Positions 1 through 11,716 of a stretch of 64,000 bases of DNA are shown piece after piece. Every line of letters starts with the position of its first letter. The stretch's first letter is position 1. Both the position numbers and the translations under genes were made by a program. The DNA is from Coenobita brevimanus (lineage: Eukaryota; Arthropoda; Malacostraca; Decapoda; Coenobitidae): positions 49,574,343 to 49,638,342 of the forward strand of contig CM064669.1 of the NCBI GenBank assembly GCA_032717465.1. The letters are read 5' to 3'. Below the pieces are notes generated by a model that saw nothing but the letters and a program-made list of their open reading frames with translations, was not told the origin of the DNA and searched no databases.

Positions 1-106
1 CTCCCCTCCTCCCTCCTTGCTTCCTTTATTCAATACTCCTAATCCTCTAATCTCTCCTCCTTTCTCCTTTTCTTCCTTCCACACCCAGGCCCTCCCTTTT
101 TAATCC

Positions 107-142
<36 letters not shown>

Positions 143-186
143 GTTTCTGTGTAGATATATATATTTCTCTCCCTTTGGTCACTCCT

Positions 187-249
<63 letters not shown>

Positions 250-349
250 ACACACACACACACACACAAGAACTTAATTTATTGCAATAGGCAGTGCTTC
301 TATGCTTCAGTGCATACAGTAAGTAGCTTAAATTCCATTATAAAACGTG

Positions 350-427
<78 letters not shown>

Positions 428-429
428 CG
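1..429. repeat. Pyrimidine-rich leader with three long (CT)n arrays
   Basis: CT arrays lie at about 110-141, 189-247 and 354-423, with a short (CA)n at 250-268 directly joined to the second. The 80-105 bp between the arrays shows no gene-like feature. Open frames across the arrays only read Leu-Ser. Confidence 0.95.
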
Positions 430-538
430 CACCATTTCCCTGGAACCTCTCCCTATCTATGGATCACCGTCACTTTATCTCTCTCTTCCCCTTCTTCTTG
501 CCTTTGGTTCGCATTCTCGGTATATGGACGTCATTTGT

Positions 539-690
<152 letters not shown>

Positions 691-699
691 GACAGAACA

Positions 700-887
700 C
701 ACATATACATACAAACATACATATATACACATACAAACTTAGACACATACATATATTACATACATTAATATATACACAAAGACATTCACAGATACTTAGC
801 CACATACACATACATTCACGTCACATATACATACATACACAAATATACATACATACATCCATACGTACACACAGAAACCTACAGACA

Positions 888-935
<48 letters not shown>
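700..935. repeat. CATA/TACA-rich stretch ending in (TA)n
   Basis: Imperfect CATA/TACA tetranucleotides and related words run to a perfect (TA)n at 890-935. This looks like a decayed CA/TA compound microsatellite. Confidence 0.9.
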
Positions 936-937
<2 letters not shown>

Positions 938-1179
938 ACACAAGCCTGTTTAAAATCCTGTATGCTGGAGCTAGGTAAATACAACAAGGTAAACACACAC
1001 ACACACACACCGCTTCCCTCTGCTACATCCATCCACCCTCTTCCTTTCCTCATTTCCTCTCCCCTTTTCTTTCATCATCATCATTATCTCTCTCCCCTAT
1101 TCATGAGCACCTGCCTCTGTCCCCTCTCTTCATTTTTAATACAAAATGAAGACTTCAAACGATGAAAGCAGGTAACATT

Positions 1180-1218
1180 CGTCTCTGAATCTATCTGTCT
1201 TTCCATCCATCCATCTAT

Positions 1219-1289
<71 letters not shown>

Positions 1290-1502
1290 TAACTGCCTTC
1301 ATTTCCCTTCTATTCCTAATTCCATTTCTCACTGACTGGTTCATCCATTAATTCAGTTTCTGTTTCTCTGTCTATCTATCCATTTATCTCTCTGTCTATC
1401 TATCTATCTATCCATTTAGCTATCTATCTATCTATCTCACCCCACATCCCTCCTCGCCTGTGTACCTCCTCTGATCTCATTTGTCGCTAAGTCAACGCTC
1501 CT

Positions 1503-1547
<45 letters not shown>

Positions 1548-1930
1548 TTATCTATCTACCAACCTACCTACCTATCAGTCTATCTATCTATCTATCTATC
1601 TATCTATCAGTCTATATATGTACCTGTTCATTTGTCTATCTATCTATGCACCCACCTACCTACTTATATCTATCTATCAATCCACGAATATGTACCTGTC
1701 CATCCGCTTATTTAACATTCATCCATCCATGTATCTATCTATCTAACAATACATTTATCTATTTATCTAACAATCCATCCATCAATCCATCCATCTATCC
1801 AGCTCACCCCCTCTTCCCCGCCACGCCTGTCTCCTCTAATCCAAGCCTACAGCTCTACCCCTTACCGCCATCCTTATCTATCTGTCTATCTATCCACCCA
1901 TCCATCCATCCACTCACCCCCTCTTCTCCG
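1180..1930. repeat. TCTA/TCCA tetranucleotide region with embedded (CT)n
   Basis: (CT)n lies at 1222-1285 and 1501-1545, surrounded by runs of CTAT, CCAT and CTAC. Two blocks near 1801-1840 and 1912-1950 share the words caccccctcttc and cgccacgcctgtctcc, so part of the region is a ~110-bp duplication. Confidence 0.88.
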
Positions 1931-2084
1931 CCACGCCTGTCTCCCCTGATCCTCTCTGTCTTTAAATCAACACTCCCACTGGCTCCTACCGCACTGATCA
2001 GGAATTCCCAACGTTTGACTTAATCTCACCTCACCCTATTTCCAGCTCTACCCCTTACCATCACCCTTACCATACTCCTCTCAA

Positions 2085-2345
2085 TCTTCTTTTACATATA
2101 TGCGAAGGATAGGAAGGTCATCTCAAATTATCGTCATCATACTCCCCTCAATCTTCTCTACCTTTCTCTTACATCTGAAACGTTATCGCCATCACATTCC
2201 TCTCTCTCTTCCCTCCGTCAATCCAATCTTCTTTTACATACATAAGATGTTTTGAAGGTAAAGCTGTTTGAGATATTATCGCCATCATACTCCTCTCGCT
2301 ATTTTCCCTGCCTGTCCAATCTTCCTTTACACATAAGAAAACTTG
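2085..2345 (-). repeat. Tandem array of ~90-bp units, minus orientation
   Basis: At least three units carry CTTTTACATA, a purine spacer, then an ATTATCGTCATCATACTCC-type block. These are reverse complements of the units at 2602-3130, so the two arrays face each other across about 250 bp. Confidence 0.75.
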
Positions 2346-2441
2346 AAGGAAAAGCTAAGAAACTGGGAGAAGAACGACAAGAGGCTGTTCCAACTTAGGT
2401 AATCCTCGTCCCTCTCCAGAATAAGAATGAGAAGGGTGTTT

Positions 2442-2451
<10 letters not shown>

Positions 2452-2495
<44 letters not shown>

Positions 2496-2580
2496 AAATG
2501 TGAACCCGGTGGACTGCAGGCTAAAGTTAGGCTACCCTTCTACATCAGGGACGTTCGCATAACCAGGAAGTTGAAGAGAG
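2452..2580. mobile_element. (GT)n followed by a family D fragment
   Basis: A poly-T/(GT)n run at 2438-2494 is followed at 2499-2578 by GTGAACCCGGTGGACTGCAG and GGGACGTTCGCATAACCAGG. These words recur, reverse oriented relative to the 13.5 and 19.6 kb copies, at 10.15 kb and 24.83 kb. Confidence 0.65.
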
Positions 2581-2601
2581 GAAAATGAAAAAGATAATTG
2601 T

Positions 2602-3135
2602 GAGAAGATCTTCCTGTTTACCTTTCTTATAAATTATGTAAAAGAGGATTGGATGGGCGGAGAGAAGAGCGAGAGAAGAGTAGGAAGAGAAGGATAACCA
2701 TAACTTGAGATGATCTTCCAGCCTGCCCTTTCAATATACGAAAAAAAAGAGAGAAAAGAAAGAGAAGAATGAAGACGATATTTGTGAGATGATCACCCTG
2801 TTTACCTTTCTTATATGTTTAAAAGATGATCGGGTCGAGGGGGGGAACAGCGAGAAAGGAGTACGATAACGATAATTTGAGATGATCTTCCTATTTACCC
2901 TTCTAATAAATGTAAAAATTGGATGGATCAAGGGGCAGAATAGTGAGAGGAGTATGATAACTCTAATATTTGAGATGATCTTCCAGTCTGCCCTTTTTAC
3001 ACATGAAAAAAGTGGGAGAAAAGTGAGAGGAGAATGAAGACGATAATTCGCGAGATGATCTTCCTGTCTACCCTTCTCATATATGCAAAAGAAGATTGGA
3101 TGGACGGGGAGAACAGCGAGAGAGGTAGGGTGATG
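2602..3135 (+). repeat. Tandem array of 79-105-bp units
   Basis: The core GAGATGATCTTCC (first copy GAGAAGATC) starts at 2602, 2707, 2786, 2879, 2972 and 3052, giving steps of 105, 79, 93, 93 and 80 bp. Each unit continues with TTACCTTTCTTATA-type sequence, GGATGGA and a purine block. The longest open frame across it (minus, 146 codons) repeats with the DNA unit and is not a gene. Confidence 0.85.
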
Positions 3136-3139
3136 GTGG

Positions 3140-3735
3140 TGGGAGGACGAGAAAGCCTTCCTCTCCAGCACCAGGTGAAAGATGGAAAGAATTCAGCATT
3201 TTTGGGGGGCAGGAAGATCAACGAATGCTAGCCACCGTGTTGCTATCTAATATCGTGTTATCTCGGTATACCAAAGTTGTGATAAGAAAAGAAAATGTGA
3301 GAGGGAAACAGAGATATATTCACGCAAGGGTCTACTGCCCTCCATTCGTTTTAACCTGGCGAAACTGAGTGAAACAATCTACCTGTATAAGAAGGATAGT
3401 GGGGGTCCGTGGGAGGAGAGATCGTTGTTGAGTAGGGACAAAAATGCTCGGAGGTTCTTCTGCTGGCGTTGTCCATTACGAGATAGACAGATTTTCTTTT
3501 TTTTTTTTATCAAGTAGTACAGTACTCACACAGCGTAAATACAAGCGTCCTCCTTCACATCATCATCAGTATCTTCTTCATACTCATCATCATCATCACC
3601 TTCCCCCTACTCATCACCATCATCATCATCTTTCTTTTCGTGGAAGGAGGATTGACTAAAACGTTTTTCCTATGTTCCAAATGGCCTGAGAGGTGAATGA
3701 GAGGCTTGAAGAAGGAGTATCAGTATTTTAAGTGC
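3140..3735. other. Ordinary sequence with one (CAT)n cluster
   Basis: No gene, splice pair or known element was recognised. An imperfect CAT/ACT trinucleotide cluster lies at 3558-3633. Confidence 0.6.
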
Positions 3736-3769
3736 TGGGCTCTCCCTCACAGTCGCTCTTGGAAGTTAA

Positions 3770-4620
3770 GCGCACTCTTTCTCTTGCTTTCATCTTTTAC
3801 TCTCTCACTCTCCTTCACTTAAAAATGGCTCTCATTCTTCCACTCTCTCACATCCTTTTCTGGCTCTTATTCTTCATCTCCCCTCCTCTTTCATCTTCCC
3901 TCTCTTCTCCATTCCTCCTCCTCTTCCTCCTTCCTCTCCTGTACTACCCCTTCCCCCCTCTTTTCTTCTCCCTCTCATTCTCCATCCCCTCCTTTCCTTC
4001 TCCATCCTTCCTCTCATATCTGTTCCTTCCCTCCTTCATGCCCCCTCCCCCACCTTCTCCAACCCTTCCTTTTCTCTGTCTCCGTGCCTTCTCACCCCTC
4101 CCTCTCCTCCCCCTCCCATTCCCTCCACCTCTTTCTTCAATCCACCCTGCAACTATCTCCTACTCCACTCCTTCCACAAGCCACTCCCTTTCCTCCATCT
4201 CCATCCTTCCCTCGACTCATTCTTCCTTCCTCTCCCTCCACCTTCCTCACCTCTTGCATCCCTGCTTACCCCCTTCCCTCCCTCCAAGTCCTTCTCCCTC
4301 CCTTCCTCCATCCACACGATCCCTCTCTCTATCTGCTTTCCTTTTCACTTCTCTCCATCTCCTCTTTTTCTTTTCCATCCCTACCTCCACATCCTTCGCT
4401 CCTCCACCCATCTCCTCCTTTCCTTATGTCCTCTCCCTCCACCTCCTCCTCTCCTACCTACTTACCTCCCTCCCTCCCTGCGCGTCCTTCCTCCCTTCAC
4501 CCATCTCTCCCCTCTTTTCTGTTCATCCTCCTCTCTCTCTCTCTCTCTCTCTCTACACCTCCCCTTGCACGCACCACCCCTCCTAACCCCCCCCTCTCTC
4601 TCTCTCTCCTAACCCCATTG
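3770..4620. repeat. Homopyrimidine-biased tract
   Basis: About 850 bp of the plus strand is nearly all C and T (TCCTCC, CCCTCC, TTCCTTC words). Open frames of 185-284 codons exist in several frames because CT-only DNA rarely forms stop codons; their Ser/Leu/Pro-only composition argues against coding. Confidence 0.9.
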
Positions 4621-4754
4621 TCTCCATACAGGCAAGATTAATGGCTAACACGAGAGGCTGATGAACTTTTAACTTGCTGTTAATTGACCAACGATAACAG
4701 CCAGGAGCAAAAATGTGGGCCCAGGTAGCGTGGATGATGGATGGGTGACTGAAT

Positions 4755-4756
<2 letters not shown>

Positions 4757-4807
<51 letters not shown>

Positions 4808-4944
4808 CTACCTACCTACCTACATACCTATCTACCTACCTACCTAACTACCTACGTATCGATCTGTCTGTCTATTTATCTCTACCAATCTATCTATCTA
4901 TCTGTCTATCTATCCATCCATCTATTTTACACACACACACACAT

Positions 4945-4976
<32 letters not shown>
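4757..4976. repeat. Compound (CT)n-(CTAC)n-(CTAT)n-(CA)n microsatellite
   Basis: (CT)n at 4759-4805 passes into CTAC repeats (to about 4855), TCTA/TCTG repeats (to 4925) and (CA)n at 4930-4976, each joined without unique sequence. Confidence 0.93.
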
Positions 4977-5039
4977 CATGGTCTCCACACGATGCAAGAT
5001 TAATAATTCTCATGAACGTTTAACTCACTGCTGACTGAA

Positions 5040-6100
5040 CCACGATAACAGACTGCATCAGATATTTGAGGCAAGGTCGCGTGGAAGATGAATGATAGGT
5101 GGATGATACATGACTACTGATGGATGCACGAGGAAAGGTAAACTGATTAATTCACCTGTTTACTAGAACGAGTGAAAATAATTAGAATGATTATGAAAAT
5201 TATGTTGAAGGAAAGAATGAATGTGGGGAAAAGTCACGTGGAAAATGGATGACAGATGAATAAATGGATGACAGATGAATGATGGATGCACGAGGAAAGG
5301 TAAACTGATTAATTAACCTGTTTACTAGAACGAGAGAAAATAAATGATTATGAAAAATATGTTGAGGGAAAGGAAAAAATGTGGCGCAAGGTCGCGTGAA
5401 AGATGGATGATACATGGATTACCAAATGGATGTTGATGGATGTACGAGGAGGGGTAAACTGCTTAAATATAATCTGTTTACTTGAACTAGAGTAATATGA
5501 TTAGGCTGAGTATGCGGAATATGTTGAGGGAAAGACGAGAACAGAAAAATACCCTGACGATTTAGCTGCTGTACTAGGAGAAGAATGCAAGATGAACTGA
5601 CTTCCTAAACATGCTGACAGAATGATGAGGAATGGAAAGGGAGAATGATAGTTTAACCTCTTAAAAATGAGGACAGTGAGGGATAGACATAATACCGAAA
5701 ACATGCTGATGGAAGAACGAAGAATCATGAGGACTGATTGATTAACTTGTAGTATGACGAGAGTGGATTATGGATGGAGGGATGCACGTGGAAAGCAAGA
5801 CGGATAGATTAACCTGTCCAAAATGACGAGGATGGAAGATAGCTATAATACTGGAAAAATGGTGACGGAAAGACGAAGAACTGAAAAGAATTACATAAAT
5901 AAAACGAAATAAAACAAAAAATATAAAATAATGTGTAGCAGGAGAAGAAAAATGGATTGATCATCAAAAAATATGTTGATGGAAGGAGAAGCAATGGAGA
6001 AAAAGAATGATAAATGAGCCTCTCAAGGATGATAAGGGTGAGAAAACGGGTGAATGACTGAATGGATGTTGATGGATGCACGAGGAAGGGAAGTCTGACA
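5040..6100. repeat. Degenerate tandem array, ~155-161-bp unit
   Basis: The block GGATGCACGAGGAAAGGTAA starts at 5122 and 5283, and a variant GGATGTACGAGG starts at 5438, so the first steps are 161 and 155 bp. Each is followed by TTAACCTGTTTACT and, further on, ATGTTGAGGGAAAG. Weaker copies of the same words continue to about 6090 (GGATGCACG near 5783 and 6075), so the array is older toward its right end. Confidence 0.8.
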
Positions 6101-6580
6101 TACTATTCTGTTTTGTGCGGTAAGGGTGAAGGTGTAATATATTTGATACACCATAAATATTTTTTATGCAAGGAAGAAGGAAGCAAGGGCTAGAAGCACG
6201 TAAACTTGTTCCCTCCAAGAAATAATAAAAACAAGATAGCTCTTGCATTAGAGAGCTGGACAGAAAAGGGATGAGAGTTTGTTGCTAGACGGGTGCTATG
6301 AGCCCGCCGTAATGGTGAAGGGATGCAAGCAGACAGTTCAGAAAAGATGTGGCCATTGAAGTAGCGATAGACAAGAGAGAAAGATGCAACAGTGCGGCGA
6401 AAAGACAGAGGTTGAAGGAGGCCAGTAAGAGTCCCAACAATCCCAAGCAAAAACGATGGCAAAACTATATACTAATCACTTCGTACATCTGACGCTGTGT
6501 ATTGTTTACACACACACAAGCGCTCTCTCTCTCTCTCTCTCATCCACGCCTCACTTCCAGCCCAACCACACGACCGAGCA
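6100..6580. other. No gene recognised
   Basis: Ordinary mixed sequence with a short (CT)n at 6522-6541. An AG and a GTAAGA donor-like site bracket 23 bp near 6556-6583, too little to call an exon. Confidence 0.5.
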
Positions 6581-6589
6581 GAGGTAAGA

Positions 6590-6700
6590 CACCCAGTTAA
6601 TTCTCTTCTCTTCCCCCTGCTCCCCACCCTCTTCCCCTCCCCTCTCACCCACTCCCTAATCAACCCTCTTCTCCCCTTCACCCCTCTCTCCTAACCTCCC
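6590..6700. repeat. Pyrimidine tract
   Basis: C/T-rich DNA directly before the family B copy; it resumes on the other side of that copy. Confidence 0.8.
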
Positions 6701-6752
6701 CATATCCCATATTCTATACTCAGTTTATTTTAAATAGGCGTTAAGCTACGAT

Positions 6753-6906
6753 CTCTCCACTCTAACGCTGAGCTATTACAAGAGATTAAGACTAGAATAT
6801 GGTGCTAATCAGGAAGAAGTGCTATGGAAGGGATGCAGAGCCGAAGTCTTTTCGTTTCATGCAACTGCGCTACGGGAAATTCACTGCAAAAGGACGAAAA
6901 TTTCCC
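6753..6906 (-). mobile_element. Family B element, reverse-oriented copy
   Basis: It contains ACTAGAATATGGTGCTAATC, GAAGTGCTATGGAAGGGAT and CAAAAGGACGAAAATTT, matching the 45.04 kb copy in the same order. The inverted ends are poorly kept. It interrupts a pyrimidine tract. Confidence 0.75.
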
Positions 6907-7700
6907 AAAAGTCTCCTCTCAGCCTTTTTCCTTCCCTTCTCACTCTTTTACCTTCCATCCTCCACTCTCACCCACTCCCCCTCCCTTCTCTCACTCAGCT
7001 GATCCTCTCCACCTCCGTCCATTTCTTCTCGCCTTCCTTTCACCCCAGTCAACTCACTTCTGTCCGCCATAATCCCCCCCTCCTCTCCTTTCCACTCAGT
7101 CTTCCTCCTCCCTTTCCCTACCCTAGTACCTTCTGTCTCCTTCCCCTACATTCCTCCCCTCCCTTCTCTCATCCACTTGATCCTCTCCCCCCTCCCTCAC
7201 CCATTCCTCCCTTTCTTCCCCTCATCTCCGTTTATTTACTTCCCCCACTCTAATCTCCCTCCAACTCAAATTGATCTCCCCTCTTTCCCCATCCTTTTAC
7301 CTTTTATCCCCAAATCTTACCTTCTTCCCCTCCATTCTTTCTCTCAGCTGATCTCCCCCCCCCCCTCATTTCTCACCCCCTGCTCCTCTCCTTGCCCTCC
7401 ACTTCTATCCACTCTCTTGCACTCCTCTCTACCAGTCCAACCTCTCTTCCCCTCTCAAATCAACTCTCTTCCTTTCCTCTTCACCCTTACTTTGTCTTGC
7501 CCCTCGTCCCCATCCCACTCCTTCAGCTAATCCTCACCTCTGTTCTTACCTCTTACCTTTATTCCCCATTCCTATTCTCTTACCTTTCATCTCCTACTTC
7601 CATCTTCTCCCTGCTCTTCACTCAGTCGATCCTATACTCCTCCTCTATACTCTTCTCCTCCCACTATACTGCCAAATCTCCTTCTCCTCATAACTATTCA
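6907..7700. repeat. Homopyrimidine-biased tract
   Basis: About 800 bp of C/T-rich plus strand with loosely repeated CTCTTCCCCTCC, CCACTC and CAACTC words. Frames of up to 144 codons are compositional. Confidence 0.85.
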
Positions 7701-7705
7701 CTATA

Positions 7706-7912
7706 CACTTTTACCTTAACCTGGCCCAGCTTTTCGACCGTTTACAGCGTATTTCATTAACCTCTGTGGCAGAAGAGGACAGTACCGCGACTCTACATTT
7801 ATCCCACTGCACTTCTTCGTGACTAGTACAATTTTCTAGCATTAATTTAATTTTAAAAGCTCAGCACTGAAGATGGGAAGAGGTCAATTTTTGGCCAAGT
7901 TAAAATAATACC
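7706..7912 (+). mobile_element. Family B element, forward copy
   Basis: The left end is CTTTTACCTTAACCTGGCCC and the right end TTTTTGGCCAAGTTAAAATA. Internal words are CGACTCTACAT and GCACTTCTTCGTGACTAGTA, shared with the 26.6 and 47.8 kb copies. The ends are inverted repeats of one another, as in a non-autonomous DNA transposon. Confidence 0.82.
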
Positions 7913-7924
7913 AGTAAAAGCAAG

Positions 7925-8555
7925 TCAACTCTCTCTTCCCCTCCATCCCCTTCCCCTCTACCCAACCCCATCCTGCTCATTTCTACTTTCTTCCTCTCCA
8001 TCCTCTCTCTCCTCTCCCCCATCCAACGCCATCCCCCTCTCCCCTCCCGCACCCAACCCCATCCCCCTCTTCCCTCCCCCACCCAACCCATCCCCCTCTC
8101 CCCTCCCGCACCCAACCTCATCCCCCTCTCTCTTCCCCCACCCAACCCCATCCCCTCTCCCCTCCCCCACCCAACCCCATCCCCTTCTCCCTTCCCCCAC
8201 CCAACCCCATCCCCTTCTCCCTTCCCCCACCCAACCCCATCCCCTTCTCCTCTCTCTCACCCAACCCCATCCCCCTCTCCCCTCCTCCACCCAAACCCAT
8301 CCCCCTCTCCCCTCTCCCACCCAACCCCATCCTCCTTTTCCTTCCGCCACCAACCCCATCCCCCTCTCCCTTCCTCCATCCAACCCCATCCCTTTCTCCC
8401 CTCCCCCACCCAACCCCACCCCCCTCTCCCTTCCCCCACCCAACCCCATCCCCTTCTCCCCTGCCCTACGCAACCCCAACCCCCTCTCCCCTCCCCCATC
8501 TAAACCCATCCCCCTCTCCCCTCTCCCACCCAACCCCATCCTGCTCATTTCTAGC
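7925..8555. repeat. 29-30-bp minisatellite
   Basis: About 20 copies of a unit built on CACCCAACCCCATCCCC plus a CTCTCCCCTCCC spacer. Starts at 8109, 8139, 8168 and 8198 show steps of 30, 29 and 30 bp. The minus strand reads as Gly-Trp-rich frames of up to 196 codons that follow the DNA repeat and are not genes. Confidence 0.93.
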
Positions 8556-8836
8556 GTGGCTTCTCATTGTGGACGTCAGAGAATGGACCGAGGCTGATGC
8601 ACCTCCCTTGTGGGTTTGGCTTAAAGATTTCTACTAATAACACAGCAGTAATATTGACAGTGGGCCGGAGTCACCAACACTCTATTTCTCCTAAGAATTT
8701 TTATAAGTGGAATTAAGACAACCTAGCAGCGATGACGTAAGATGTGCTGGAGGATGCTTTTCAGATATTCACTAAGGCAAGATAATCACCATAACTAACA
8801 TCTTTCGTAAACTTATGGGCAACTGAAACTCTGCCA

Positions 8837-8874
<38 letters not shown>

Positions 8875-8985
8875 ATTCTTAAAGTACAAAATTCCCCATA
8901 AAATTACATAGGTTTACGGAACATAAATGACACTATAACCTGTTCCTTTACACCTGAGAAAGATCCAACCCTATTCATCTTTATT
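8556..8985. other. Ordinary sequence with (GT)n
   Basis: (GT)n at 8839-8871. No gene or known element was recognised in the rest. Confidence 0.55.
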
Positions 8986-8989
8986 TATG

Positions 8990-9110
8990 GCCAGGTGTAG
9001 CAGAATCGGAAGGCGAATTTGACTAGTAACTAAGGAGACGCATCCCTACCACAAAGCTCATCGATTTCCACGCAACCTCAACTTACTGTAGTATTACAGG
9101 GCTAAAAGTG
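8990..9110 (+). mobile_element. Family E dispersed repeat, copy 1
   Basis: It shares GACTAGTAAC, AAGGAGACGCAT, CC and GCTCATCG in the same order with 15578-15660, and with the reverse complement of 19085-19145. Family nature unknown. Confidence 0.6.
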
Positions 9111-9284
9111 ACGATGTTCCGCCTGATGAAAATAAATCGCCTATAATAATATCTTAAGATGTGTTGTCCCCTCCTCGTAGTTGAGAGTTTTCATAGGGTA
9201 CAAAATTCGTCATCTGAGCGCTATGCCAACCTCTAAAAAGGGTGTCGACGGCCTGAAGAATTTAATAATCAAAGAAAAGAACAG

Positions 9285-9393
9285 CAGGTGAGAGAGAGAG
9301 AGAGAGAAAGACAGAGACAGAGAGACAGACAGAGAGACGGACAGACAGACAGACAGAGACAGATAAAGTGAGTGAGTGAGAGAAGGCTTTCAG

Positions 9394-9439
<46 letters not shown>

Positions 9440-9440
9440 C
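9285..9440. repeat. GA/GACA repeats and (CT)n
   Basis: GAGA and CAGA runs at 9291-9365 face (CT)n at 9396-9436 across 30 bp. The two are near-inverted repeats of simple sequence and could fold. Confidence 0.88.
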
Positions 9441-9645
9441 ACAAGCAAAGGGGAGTAATACAGTAATAACCTACTCCCCACAATACACCTGGCTGGATTC
9501 GTTACCAGGTGATCCAGCCCAGGTAAGAAGATGTACGGCCAATTACCTGTTTATTTATTACCGATGTACACAGGGGATGGGAGAGCCACCATCTCATTCT
9601 TGTAAATTAACTCACGATGGGCAGTGTGGGGTAGGTCTTTCGTGA

Positions 9646-9650
9646 TGCTG

Positions 9651-9681
<31 letters not shown>

Positions 9682-9707
9682 AACTCATGGCCTTAACATC
9701 TAGGACT

Positions 9708-9755
<48 letters not shown>
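9646..9755. repeat. Two (CT)n arrays
   Basis: (CT)n at about 9650-9677 and 9711-9755, separated by 34 bp of ordinary sequence. Confidence 0.93.
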
Positions 9756-9925
9756 ACATCTGGTAGAAGCAGATTAGAGAAAAACAATACCGCAATTCGG
9801 AAACATTATTGACTGTCCGGATCCATTTGTTACTGGGACCATCCTCTCACCTGATTAACTCATTATCTGATCTGAGTCTCCGCACCGATGCATAAATCAC
9901 CCGGTATTGTTGCAACCTTCATCAC

Positions 9926-9942
9926 GAGAGAGAGAGAGAGAG

Positions 9943-10000
<58 letters not shown>
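9926..10000. repeat. (GA)n-(GT)n compound microsatellite
   Basis: A perfect (GA)n switches to (GT)n at about 9946 with no spacer. Confidence 0.95.
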
Positions 10001-10001
<1 letters not shown>

Positions 10002-10149
10002 TTCGGGAAGGGGAGGGAGGTGACTGATGATCGAGAGGCTTAGATGTATTAATTGACGTTGCCTCCGGTGATGAATGCAACACTAGTCTGGCATCAACGC
10101 TCAGACACACAGACAGACCTAGAGACAGACAGACAGAGAGACAGATATG

Positions 10150-10308
10150 CGGTGAACGTGAACCCAGTGGACCGCAGGATGATGTTCCCCTCTCCTGAAG
10201 CCCACCATTCTCCTTTTACGGGACATGGAAGGAGCTGAGGGACGTTTGTATACCCAGGCAGCGTCGCCAACTGGTTATATCGGTACCACCAAGTGAAGGC
10301 GCCCCTCA
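10150..10308 (-). mobile_element. Family D element, reverse copy
   Basis: It reads GTGAACGTGAACCCAGTGGA, GAGGGACGTTTGTATACCCA and ACTGGTTATATCGGTACCAC, then CAAGTGAAGGCGCCCC. This is the reverse complement of the plan at 19606-19790, and both ends of the family are present. Confidence 0.78.
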
Positions 10309-10329
10309 TATGCAGTCAGGAATATGGTG

Positions 10330-10450
10330 AAGCTTATATGTACAGAGAGATAGATGTAGACAGTCCTAGATAGACAGACAATGGCAAATGAACAGATACT
10401 GCTGAAGATAAAAATATGTAGATAGATAGACAGACGAGAGAGGGAGGGAA

Positions 10451-10483
<33 letters not shown>

Positions 10484-10940
10484 ACAGACAGACAGATACT
10501 GATAAACAGACAGATGGAGAGACAGATAAACATAAACAGACAGATGGGGAGACAGATAACAGATAAAACAGACAAATGGAGAGACATACAGTTAAGGAGA
10601 CAGATGGAGAGACAGACAGACAAACAGACAGATGGAGAAACATAGATTAAACAGACGGATGGTGAGATAGATACAGATAAAGACAGATGGAGAGACAGAC
10701 ACAGATAAAACAGACTGAAGAAGAGACAGACACAGACAAAAGGAGAGACAGACAATTAAAACAGACAAGTGAACACATTAAATCTAAACAGACAGATGGA
10801 AAGACCGCGACATAAAGCAGACAGAGGGAGAGACAGACAGATAAAACAGGGAGATGGAGAGACAGATAGATAAACAAACAGATGGAGAGACAGATAAACA
10901 GGTAGACGGGAGAGACAGACACATATAAAGAGACAGACAG
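10330..10940. repeat. GACA/GATA-rich degenerate minisatellite
   Basis: Irregular repeats of ACAGACAGATGGAGAGACAG and ATAAACAGACAG run for 600 bp. Minus-strand frames read Ser-Val-Cys-Leu and are repeat translations. Confidence 0.9.
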
Positions 10941-11039
10941 GACATAAAATCAAAACCAAACAGAAAAATGTCCACAGCAAATACCCAGTACTATACGGAC
11001 GATTTTTTAAAACCAAGCACGCCCATCCAAACAACAAAC

Positions 11040-11310
11040 ATGACAGCTAACGAGAGAAAATTTGATGGCTTCGTGGCAACAGACGGCTAACGAGCAAACA
11101 ACAGCGTCTAGAGGGGCAAACAAGGGCGGCTAACGAGCAAACATTATCACACAAACAAAGCCAAGACGAGAAAATTAAAAGAGTGTCTCAATGCAAAATA
11201 ATTAATGAGCTCGGGAGAAACAGCCAGGCTACTGAGAAAAATAATCAATTTATGGATAATTAACGGTGAAATCCAGGTACAAAAATAGGATAGCTGACAA
11301 TACGGTATAT
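11040..11310. other. Ordinary sequence with a short triplicated word
   Basis: GCTAACGAG occurs at about 11044, 11084 and 11129, twice followed by CAAACA. No gene was recognised. Confidence 0.5.
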
Positions 11311-11320
11311 AAATGGGGAA

Positions 11321-11716
11321 TCATCATCATCATCGTTATCATACCATCATCATCGTTATCATACCATCATCATCATCATCGTTATCATACCATCATCATC
11401 ATCATCATCGTTATCATACCATCATCATCATCATCATACCATCATCATCATCATCATCATCGTTATCATATCATCATCATCATCATCGTTATTATACCAT
11501 CATCATCATCATCGTTATCATACCATCATCATCATCATCATCGTTATCATACCATCATCATCATCATCATCATCGTTATCATACCATCATCATCATCATC
11601 ATCATCGTTATCATATCATCATCATCGTTATCATATCATCATCATCATCATCGTTATCATACCATCATCATCATCGTTATCATACCATCATCATCATCAT
11701 CGCCATCATCATCCTG
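11321..11716. repeat. (ATC)n array with interspersed CGTTATCATACC
   Basis: ATC triplets are broken at irregular intervals by CGTTATCATACC or CGTTATCATATC, at least 12 times. This forms a second-order repeat of variable length (about 20-40 bp). Frames read His/Ser/Ile-rich and are not genes. Confidence 0.95.

Noticed and set aside
113..429. Telomeric or centromeric satellite
   Set aside because: CT microsatellites only; no TTAGG/TTAGGG repeats and no uniform long satellite anywhere in the window.
7958..8548. Gly/Trp-rich 196-codon minus frame resembling a glycine-rich structural protein
   Set aside because: It is an exact translation of the 30-bp minisatellite, with other frames equally open and no signal peptide or splice sites.
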